A DNA stretch of 64,000 bases, taken from NCBI RefSeq assembly GCF_030052815.1, contig NC_079509.1, positions 45,440,750-45,504,749 on the forward strand, written 5' to 3'. Both the position numbers and the translations under genes were made by a program. The DNA comes from Hevea brasiliensis (lineage: Eukaryota > Streptophyta > Magnoliopsida > Malpighiales > Euphorbiaceae). Positions 48,893 through 58,564 of the stretch are shown here, piece after piece. Under the pieces are notes generated by a model. It had not been told where the DNA came from and did no database searches. It saw only the letters and a program-made list of their open reading frames with translations. Each line of letters starts with the position of its first letter. Position 1 is the first letter of the stretch.

Positions 48893-50960
48893 TGTTAGTA
48901 GTATGCCTAGAGCATATCATTTAGTATGTATCTTGTACATATTTTTAGTAATAAAGGCATTTCCACTTGTCCGTTTACATAATATATTTATGTGTAATAG
49001 AAAAGGTCCATTGATATTTTGTTAGAAATATTATTCTTAAGTTGTTAAGAATATGAGTGACAATATTTCTAGCACAAAGTATCATAAATAGGTTCATGAT
49101 CGAGGATACTTCATAATAAGGACATGACTTATCGGAAAGATTGTATTCATGTTTGTTCCCAAGTTATTTATATAAGATATAAATAAGATGGAATGGTGAG
49201 TCTCATGCCATATAACAAACATGATAGGCACTTATAAATGATAAGTAGGCCGAACCGGTGACACTTATGACAAGCACATGGAGTTTACTCTTGTCAATGT
49301 TTTTCATAAATCATATCGATTGCATATAATCTTTAGACTGAGATAGCACAGTTATCTTATATATAGGTAGTTTGAGTTTGATCTGCTTTCATACTTGTCT
49401 GTGTATGGGTATATGGGCATGTGTTGGCTCTACTAGTTATATATGGAGGTAGGTGTTGATCAAGATGGAATCTGTTCCTCTAAGTAAATAGAGATAAAAT
49501 CCTATGTTCATTTAATTGTTCTTGATGTTTCAAGTTCTGGCCAGACAGATAGATTTATTGAAAAGAGTTTCGATGAAAATCTTTTAATCAAGAACTGGAA
49601 TTAAAGAGAACATAATATTCATAGCAAATGGAGTTTGACATAAACCATGACTCCGGCTTGAGTTGGGATTTTGCATGTGAGAGATTCTAGTGCATGGTAA
49701 CATATGATTATAGGTTCATTTAAGGTAAACCTTATTACTAATTGGGTGGCCATGGCATGCTATGCTAGGTGTTAACCATGGTCTATGAGGTTCATAAAAT
49801 GATTTAGAGAAATCATTTATGGTAAGAAAGAGTTCTGATGATATTAAGAGTTGATATCATGTCTCATTGCCAATTAGTGATGAGCCTAGTAAGTCACACA
49901 CATACACAAGTTATCACCTATTTAAATATGATTTAATTAATTAATTAAAGAGTTTAATTGATTAATTAAATAGGTTTGGTTTGCAATTAAATTGCAAAGT
50001 CCCTAGCATGACTTGAAACCAAATCTAGATTATTGGATGTATAATATAAGTTAAATTTATATTTAAAGTGTTTAAATATGAATTTAATTAATGAGAAATT
50101 AATTAATAGAGATTAATTAATTAATTTATATTTGATATAAATTAATTAGAAGAAGAAAAATAATTATTTTGGGTTGAGAACTCAAAATTAAGACACAGGG
50201 GCATTTTGGTCATTTTGCAGTGTGACACGTGGCACCATGAGATGGTGACACATGGGATTACACATAAGCTTGCCAAATGTTTTTTTTTAATCATGTAAGA
50301 TGATTAAAATCAAGATTAAATATAGGTTTGACACTTGGCACAATGTGATTGGGTCACTTAAACCTAGAGCTAATCAAAAGGTGACATGTGGCTAGGGTTT
50401 ATTTAAGTGTGGTTATGAAAAGAAAAAATAACCAGCAGCCTCTCCTCTCCTTTGTCACGCCATTTTGTAGCCCTCCCTCTATTCTTCTTCATCTCTCATC
50501 AATTCAAAGAGATTAGCCATCAATCTCTTGAATTAAGAACACTAGAAATTGTTTCTAGTGTCATGTTTACATCTTTAATCTCTTAAAAGGCAGAACTTGA
50601 TTTTCTAATTAATAGAAAAAGCTTTAGAAGCTATTCAAGGGCTGCCATAGGTGTTCTTGGTGTGGACAAGCTAGAGGACAACATCTGGTGTCCTGAAGAC
50701 GAATCTCAAAGCGCGCAGTTGCATCAAGAGGTTAGTGTAATCATTCTTGATTTAATCTAGGGTTCTAAAATTAATCTGATTAATTTTAAAATCTTAAATG
50801 GCAAATACAGATCCAAAAACATATTAAAAGAGTTTTAATATGTTGTTTATCATTGAAATCAAATAGATAAAAATAAATCTTGCATGATGCATGTGACCCT
50901 AGGTGAAAATTTTTGAATTCAATGGTATAATCTTGTGTTTTTCACGCTTCCGTTCCTTCA
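48893..50960 (+). repeat. 3' LTR of copia-3 (2068 bp)
   Basis: TGTTAGTAGTATGCC to GTTCCTTCA, followed by target repeat GTTTA. Confidence 0.93.
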
Positions 50961-53078
50961 GTTTATACCATTGAATTCAAAAATTTTCACCTAGGGTCAC
51001 ATGCATAATGCATGATTTATTTTTATCTATTTGATTTCAATGATAAACAACATATTAAAACTCTTTTAATATGTTTTTGGATATGTATTTGCCATTTAAG
51101 ATTTTTAAATTAATCAGATTAATTTTAGAACCCTAGATTAAATCAAGAATGATTACACTAACCTCTTGATGCACTGCAGCGTATTTGCGCCTTTGAGATT
51201 TGTCTTCAGGACACCAAATGTTGTCCCTCTAGCTTGTCCACACCAAGAACACCTATGGCAGCCCTTGAACAGCTTCTAAAGCTTTTTTTATTAATTAGAA
51301 ATTCAAGTTCTGCCTTTTAAGAGATTAGACATGTAAACAGGACACTAGAAACAATTTCTAGTGTTCTTAATTCAAGAGATTGATGGCTAACGTCTTTGAA
51401 TTGATGAGAGATGAAGAAGAATAGATGGAGAGCCTCAAAATGGCGTGACGAAGGAGTGTGGCTACTGGTTGTTTTATTTTTCTCATAACAACACTTATAT
51501 AGCTAGGTTAACACATTAAACCCTTGCCACATGTCACCCTTTGATTAGCTCTAGGTTTAAGTGACCCAATCACATTGTGCCAAGTATCAAACCTATATTT
51601 AATCTTAATTTTAATCATCTTATATGATTAAAAGACATTTGGCAAGCTTATGAGTAATCCCATGTGTCACCATCTCATGGTGCCACGTGTCATACTATGA
51701 AATAACTAAAATGCCCCTGTGTCTTAATTTTGAGTTCTCAACCCAAAATAATTATTTTTTTCTTCTTCTAATTAATTTATATCAAATATAAATTAATTAA
51801 TTAATTTCTCATTAATTAAATTCATATTTAAACACTTTAAATATAAATATAACTTATACTATACATCCAATAATCTAGATTTGGTTTCAAGTCATGCTAG
51901 GGACTTTGCAATCTAATTGTAAACCAAACCTATTTAATTAATCAATTAAACTCTTTAATTAATTAATTAAATCATATTTAAATAGGTGATAACTTGTGTA
52001 TGTGTGTGACTTACTAGGCTCATCACTAATTGGCAATGAGACATGATATCAACTCTTAATATCATCAGAACTCTTTCTTACCATAAATGATTTTTCTAAA
52101 TCATTTTATGCACCTCATAGATCATGGTTAACACCTAGCATAGCATTTCATGGACACCCAATTAGTAATAAGTTTTACCTTAAATGAATCTATAATCATA
52201 TGTTACCATGCACTGGAATCTCTCTGTTATAAAATCCCAACTCAAGCTGGAGTCATGGTTTATGTCAAACCCCATTTGCTATGAATATTATGTTCTCTTT
52301 TAATTCCAGTTCTTGATTAAAAGATTTCCTCATCAGAAACTCTTTTCTGAATAAATCGATCTATCCTGGCTAGGAACTTGAAACATCAAGAACAATTAAA
52401 TGAACATAGGATTTTATCTCTATTTACTTAGAGGAACAGATTCCATCTTGATTAACACCTACCTCCATATATAACTAGTAGGAGCCAACACATGCCCATA
52501 TACCCATACACAGTACAAGTATGAAAGCAGTATCAAACTCAAACTACCTATATAGAAGAGAACTGTGCTATCTCAGGTCTAAAGATTATATGCACTGATA
52601 TGATTTATGACAAAACATTGACAAGAGTAAACTCTATGTGCTTGTCATAAGTGTCACTGGTTCAGCCTACTTATCATGTATAAGTGCCTATCATATTTGT
52701 TATATGGCATGAGACTCACCATTCTATCTTATTTATATCTGATATAAATAACTTGGGAACAAACATGAATACAATCTTTCTGGATAAGTCATGTCCTTAT
52801 TATGAAGTATCCTCGATTGTGAACCTATTTATGATACTATGTACTAAAAATATTGTCACTCATATTCTTAACAACTTAAGAATAATATTTCTAGCAAAAT
52901 ATCAATGGACCTTTTCTATTACACATAAATATATTATGTAAATGGAAAAGTGGAAATGCCTTTTATTAATAAAAACATGTACAAGATACATACTAAATGA
53001 TATGCTCTAGGGCATACTACTAACACTAAGAGCACCTATGAGGTGCATGGCTAGCATAGGATTACCCTTAAGCATATG

Positions 53079-54535
53079 GTGTTTGCTGGTTTACATTCTC
53101 GCAAGTGCATGGATCGTGAACAAGTAATATAGTAATGAGTAGTGTATCATTTCCAAGAGAAATTTATAGGCGTAAGTACCAAGCTAGACAATAATTTTGG
53201 CTATTTAGACTATCAAATATGTTGGGATATTAAATTTAAACTAACTAAAGACGTGAAAATAAAAAAAGACAAAGTAATAAACATGGAATTAGAAAGCAAT
53301 TAACAAGAGCAATTCCAGAATTAAGATTTCACACTTCAACCATATTATGTACTTAACCTTTCCTATTTAATAGATTAAGAATTGTTACTTTGATGAAAAT
53401 TAATCCTAAAATATCTCAAGTCCTCTCTTAAGGCACCTAAAGTGTATTTTAATTAACATGAACCCTACTTTTACGATGATCAATCTTAATTAAAACTTTT
53501 TAAGCTCTTTGATTAATTATGAGATTCCATAAAGGATTTCAACCTATCTCTAAGTCAGATTTCCTAGGTTCAAAATCTTAATTTCCAATATTAATTTTCA
53601 CCTTTTAGTTCTTCAATTGATATCTTATATCATGACTAAGCGAACACAGAATATTGAATCAAAGAACAAAACTAAATCCATTAAATGACTTTAATAAATA
53701 TCCATCATAGAAATTGAAAATGCTACTCTCCTAATCCTAGAATTAAACAAACTACTCACTCATGGTGAGTTTAACAAACATAATGAAATTAAAGTAAAAG
53801 AACATAAGACTATCTGAAGAAATAAAATAAAAGGACCCAGAATAAAGATCTACAGCCTTGAACTGGTGAAACTTCAGCTAAGAGTTCTCCTAGAGCTTTG
53901 ATGCAGATTCTCTCCAAATTACTTAGAAAACTAAGGTTTGAAAGTAAAGTGAACTCTTCATCTTCTCTGTTTGTTTCGATCTTCTAATATTTATATCAAG
54001 TGCCTCGAAGTCATGTTTCATAGTCCCAAAAGCCTTAGAAGTCTATTCGAAAAGAGTGTAAGAGAATTTGGGTCAAAATAAAAGTTTGTCTGGTGCAAGG
54101 TAAATGACCCATGTGGCACCACACGACCCTGGCCCATGTAATTCTCTAGACTACTTTATACTTTGCATTTGAGGGAGGATAGTAAGTTACATGGGGATGA
54201 ACAAGTTACATGGGTTAATTCACATAGCCCGTGTACCGAGGTCCTTCCTCGGTTCTTTAAGTTTTGATGGCCAGAAGGTTACACGGGTCCTAGTTTATGA
54301 TTACACGACCCGTCTAATGTTGTGCAGTAGGCTTCCTTTCTTTTCCTGACTTCTAGACCTGCCCAATAGACTTCTATGCCTTGAATCTTTATTAAAACCC
54401 CTGAAAAGATACATAAAATACGAAATTAAGTAGAGATTAGCAAAACTAACAAAAACTAATGAATCTAAGTAAAATGCATGCAATTAACTGCCTAAATGCT
54501 ATGAAATGCAATGCAAAAGTGCCTTAAAATACTTA
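53079..54535. mobile_element. Unclassified LTR-like insertion of 1.46 kb
   Basis: Interrupts the older solo LTR: the flanks read TATGG (53074-53078) and TATAG (54536-54540), a possible 5-bp repeat with one change. It begins TGTTTGCTGG and contains the phrase GCAAGTGCATGGATCGTGAA, a type of sequence I associate with non-coding parts of plant Ty3/gypsy elements. The right end reads AAATACTTA rather than CA. There is no coding capacity. It may be a solo LTR with a mutated end, or a non-autonomous element. Confidence 0.5.
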
Positions 54536-54540
54536 TATAG

Positions 54541-55264
54541 CCAGCCCAAAAGACACACTAAGAGGACCTATAAGGCACATAGGAGGGTGTGGGATGACAT
54601 TGGGATGCACACATAGCCAAGAAAAGTGATTAGGTGCACCACAAACCATGGGGAGCTTACCAGAGACCATAAGACTTGCTGTTTGGTTAATTTTTAGTGC
54701 TATTATGCATGTGACTTTTAATGTTTCTAAAGTTTTAGGTTATTTTGGCTTTGTATTAGGAGACACATATAAATAGATTATTTTAAAGTTGTAAACACAA
54801 CTTTGAGATATTAATCAATTGATTATTGAGAGAGTTTTCTCCTTTATTGTTCTTCATTGAACTTTTCTTCTTAACAAGTCTAATTAACTTGTAAGAATTA
54901 ATACCTTGGTATTCATGGTTGTCTACCATAAGTTGGTATTGCGTCTTGAATCCTTTATTTTTCTTATTTGAATTACTCACTTAGTACTCTACCACAAGGT
55001 TGGTTTTCGTTAAGTGATTTTAAGTAGAATTTGGTTATGAGAGTTACGGGGAATTAGATCAAATATTTTCTTCGTAAGTTCATTAGGGTTCTCATCAATT
55101 TGTTTGTTAATTTCAAGGAAGATGCACATGTAATAACTTACTAATGAATTCAGTAGTTTCAAGATTATGGACTTGATAAGTTTGAGTTTATTATTGAGAA
55201 TGATTCATTGAAACGTTTAAGTCTTGATGTTGGACTTGTTCTTCAGTTTGAGAATCATTGCTCA
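54541..55264 (+). repeat. Right part of the older solo LTR
   Basis: Holds a TATAAATAG box near 54767 and the 3' end ATTGCTCA. It continues the 100-bp spacer sequence, for example GACACACTAAG near 54550, which recurs at 32970. No genes are seen. Confidence 0.6.
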
Positions 55265-55269
55265 TAATT

Positions 55270-57546
55270 TGTAAACCACTTAAACTTCTAGATCTCTGGG
55301 CCATGTTTTAAGCCACATTATAGTACAAATTAGAATAAGTAATAAAGGTTAACAACAACTCAAAAACCTATAAACGAATAAAGTATATAAAAATTTAAAA
55401 TAAATTTAAAGATAACTTACCATCAAATTGCAAAGACTCAATTTAGATCCAATATGTCTAATTATCCTTAAATGCAATAGTAATAACAAAATATACACAA
55501 ATAAGAAGCTTAATTATATTACATACACACATGTTGAAATCCATCTACACTAGAATCACTACTAATTAGTAATTATTGGCATTACAAAATTTTCATCGGT
55601 TATTACCTCATCATTGACCATATCAAACAAGTCTTGAGGTTTAACTTTTGTAACTACATGCCAATTTGCATTTCTTGGATCATGCACATAAAAAAATTAC
55701 TTTACTTGAGAAGAGAACACATATGGATCATCATCAAATGTCTCACTAGTATGTATTAATCGAGAGAAACAAAAAAGTGTGACCCTATACTTATCTTGCT
55801 TAAAACCCACTCTATGATGAACATCACACCAATGGCATTTAAACATCACAACCTTAAAACTACCATAATAATTTAATTAAATGATGTCAATTATTCTTCC
55901 ATAATAGTTCACTCCACCTAATTAAGAAGCACTGACCACGCCACTATTTTGTACCAATCTTTCTTATTCTTAAGCTAAAGTATGAAATCTAATTCCATTT
56001 ATGATGAACCCTAAAAATCTCTTAGCCACTTTATTAGGACATTTTCCAAGGCTCACAATTTCATCGAAAAACGCATCTCATCCATTATCATTACCTATGG
56101 TGGTATAAATGATCAATTATGAAAATTAAAAAGAAATACAAAATAATCAACTATGAACTAGCTAAACTTACCCTATTATGAATCCAATCATGAAAATTTT
56201 CATTTATCAACTTATGGATATCATTATGATCGAGACAAGCATGACAACGATGTTTCCTCATCTAAAGGTTGATAAATTCTCTATAATGTATAAAAATAAG
56301 GCATTCAATGATAAAATGCTAAAAATAAAGTGAATAATTTATTATAATTTACTCACTATCAAAAGCACTATTTTTATCATAATGGTCTAATACGTAACGA
56401 TGTGCTTGCATCAATGACTTATCATCCAAAATAATATCTTTAGTTTTTCCGATGGGATGACTAGTGATTGAGAACAAATATTTAATGTTCTCATTTAGAG
56501 GTTTAGGATTTCTTAAAGGTCGATTAAATCGTGTCCCCACAGCTTTAAGGTATCTTGAACAAAATGTGAGACATTCTTTAGCTATATACCCTTCTGCGAT
56601 TGACCCTTCTGGATGAGCTTTATTATGAACCAATGATTTATATTGAATAAAAGACCTATGTGAAATAACAAAAAGGGAAAAATAAATATTTAAAATTTTG
56701 TGTCAATGAAAGTAAACGAGGGTGACAGTTGATCACTTAAACAACATACTACATACATTTCCATTGGACACATCTATCTATAATGAACTGGATCTCTAAG
56801 TATCACTTCTTCAACTAAATGCTCCATTAAATGCACTGTAATGGCAAAGAAAGGAGGAAAAAAAGCCATCTCCATTCAGCAAGGATTAAAATAATACAAT
56901 ATTGCATTTTTTTAAGCTCATCAATATCTAACAACATTGAGCATATTGCTCTGAAAAATGCACCAACTTCAATCACAATTGAAGTCACTTGTTTTGATGG
57001 ACCACAAGCCCTTAATGTTAATGGAAGGATATACTCAATTAAAATGTGAGATTCATGATTTTAAGGCCATTAATCTTGCGTTCCTTGATGTTTACACACC
57101 TCGAATGTTTGATCCATAATCATTAGGCATTTTCACATTCTTAACTACTTCACAAAGAATGTTTTTCTCTGTCTTTTTTATTTGTAAATAATGCTAGAGG
57201 CAATATATTCTTACCATTGTCTCTTTTTTTATGGGTGCAAATCACTTCTAATACCCATATCGACCAAGTGAAAGAGAGCCTTTAAATTGTCTTTTGACTT
57301 GCCATCAATATTCTACTTAGTTCTAATGATATTATCATAAACATTTTTTTTCTATGTGCGTAAGGTCAAGATTTTGGCATAATAGATTGTGTTCCCAATG
57401 TGGTAAAGTAAAGAAAAAGCTTTTCTTTTTCCACCGATCTTTTGCATCATTACAAACTTCATTTGCATTTTCTAGCATTTTAGATCCTAAATCATGAATA
57501 TGATCTCCATGTGTTTTCCTTTTATTCTTTTTGTTTTTTTACCTTC
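55270..57546 (-). pseudogene. CACTA (En/Spm) TNP2-type transposase, C-terminal two thirds, decayed
   Basis: Read from 57500 down. The end of Transposase_21 is FFTLPHWEHNLLCQNLDLTH (about 57440-57370), then NIDGKSKDNLKALF (about 57310-57270). DUF4218 lies at about 57060-56640 with HLMEHLVEE and DPVHYR. The conserved block HNKAHPEGSIAEGYI then ECLTFCSRYL is at 56630-56540. DUF4216 at about 55930-55560 has VNYYGRIIDII, FKCHWCDVHH, DPYVFSSQVK and FYVHDPRNANWHVV. Stops and frameshifts separate the blocks. The N-terminus with the catalytic core is missing, cut at 57546 by another CACTA end. The protein would cut and paste CACTA elements. Its partner gene remnant is at 4.5-5.95 kb. Confidence 0.85.
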
Positions 57547-58040
57547 CACTATAAAAAAAAAGGAGTAGCAACCTATCAAATTGGTTACTAATATATTAAA
57601 ATCAGTTGCTAATTGCTTTAGCAACCAATTGCATTGGTTGCAGTATAGCTGGTTTCTTTTTTTTTTTTCTTTTACAAACAAATGATAATTTGATTGCTAT
57701 TATCAATCGATTAACAACCTAATAATCAGTTGCAAATAGTAACTAATTTTATTTTTTATTTCTAAATTCATTAAGTAAAAAAAAATTATTTGGTTTCTAG
57801 TAGCAACCGATTTACTATCAATTTTATAATTTGTTGCAAATTTTTGGCTTCTTAAATTTAGCAGTGTAGCAACCGATTTAATATTGGTTGCCAATTGCAA
57901 ACGATTTAGCAATCAAATTTCCATTGCTAGTTGCAACCGACTTCAAAATTAGTTGCTAACTATCTAGTTAAGTAATGTGTTATCTTTAACAACTTATTTA
58001 GTATCAATGACTAATAGTAATCGAAATCGATTGTTAAATC
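57547..58040. mobile_element. Terminal and subterminal part of a second CACTA element
   Basis: Begins CACTATAAAAAAAA, a CACTA-type terminus (plus orientation), directly where TNP2 stops. A dense array of the degenerate word TTAGCAACCGATTT and its complement follows in both orientations, at about 57570-58035. Such subterminal motifs bind the transposase in CACTA elements. No opposite TAGTG end could be found, so the far side is truncated, probably at the AT microsatellite. Confidence 0.65.
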
Positions 58041-58053
58041 AATTGCAAATTAT

Positions 58054-58080
<27 letters not shown>
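58054..58080. repeat. (AT)n microsatellite
   Basis: About 12 AT units between the CACTA end and the pararetrovirus fragment. Confidence 0.9.
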
Positions 58081-58084
<4 letters not shown>

Positions 58085-58560
58085 GATTACTCAGTATACA
58101 TATGGTAGAGTCAAACTTAGCTTCAACAGCAAGTCAACTAGTTTTAAGTGTTAATATCCTAGAACAGGACTCAGACTAACAAAACCCCTAAGAAAACCCT
58201 AAAATAAACAGTGACTCAGTCAAAATTCAATGCCTCCATTGTTTATGAATGGAGCATAAATGGTATGTCTGAGTACAATATCTTTAGCTTGCTCTAACAA
58301 ATGACCATGGCAGCAAATATTTACAAAACCCAATTAGGAACCCTGGACAAAGCCATTACTGAACTCCTGATAGTAAGATTTTTGGGATAGCTCAAAGAGT
58401 GGTAGGATTACCTTCTCACTTCCCAACAACAAATGGAAATCTTAGGATAAATCAAAACTGAAGAAGATGGAACACCCATATTAATGAATTTGGACAAACA
58501 CTTCAAGATGTTGTAGCCACCCTAATTGTTACAATCTCTTTACAACCACTATGCCACCTT
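58085..58560 (+). pseudogene. Endogenous pararetrovirus fragment, capsid region (plus strand)
   Basis: The plus strand reads a linker with VNILEQDSD, then, after stops, a capsid-like block near 58240-58500 including INGMSEYNIFSLL, MAANIYKTQ, DKAITELLIV and IKTEEDGTP. I recognise this as the capsid part of a caulimovirid polyprotein (florendovirus- or petuvirus-like). At least four in-frame stops and a frameshift are visible, so no protein can be made. It faces a second fragment on the other strand. Confidence 0.6.
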
Positions 58561-58564
58561 TGTT

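Larger units (their letters stand above)
41452..50960 (+). mobile_element. Copia-3: plus-strand BARE/Angela-like copia element, 9.5 kb
   Basis: 5' LTR 41452-43537, PBS 43540-43552, gag to RNase H at 45320-48860, polypurine tract 48883-48892 and 3' LTR 48893-50960. The target repeat GTTTA is perfect (41447-41451 and 50961-50965) and the target is a solo LTR of the same family in the opposite orientation. It is the latest insertion that can be ordered in this part of the nest. Coding defects: a frameshift near 45377, loss of the protease, frameshifts near 46463, 46530 and 47838, a stop at 48160 and a scrambled RNase H. Confidence 0.93.
41419..53025 (-). mobile_element. Copia-family solo LTR, split by copia-3
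   Basis: Pieces 41419-41451 and 50966-53025 join to one LTR of about 2.09 kb, TGAAGGAACGG to CTACTAACA on the plus strand. CTAAG lies on both sides (41414-41418 and 53026-53030), a perfect 5-bp repeat. No internal sequence of its own is present. The left CTAAG is also the end of the duplicated spacer. Confidence 0.9.
6007..55264 (+). mobile_element. Older solo LTR, about 1.3 kb net, now split by all the nested copia elements
   Basis: The outer pieces are 6007-6466, the 100-bp spacer at 32881-32980 (duplicated at 41319-41418), 53031-53078 and 54541-55264. The joined unit would begin TGTAATGTG and end ATTGCTCA, with 5-bp TAATT repeats at 6002-6006 and 55265-55269. The right piece has a TATAAATAG box near 54767, pointing to plus-strand transcription. 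No internal retrotransposon region is seen, so it is best read as a solo LTR. It lies between the two CACTA gene remnants. The family is not recognised. The same five bases TGTAA also follow the right repeat, which makes the exact boundary slightly uncertain. Confidence 0.65.

Noticed and set aside
53079..54535. Assignment of this insertion to a named LTR family.
   Set aside because: The left-end phrase looks familiar from plant gypsy elements, but the right end lacks CA and the target repeat is imperfect, so it is left unclassified.
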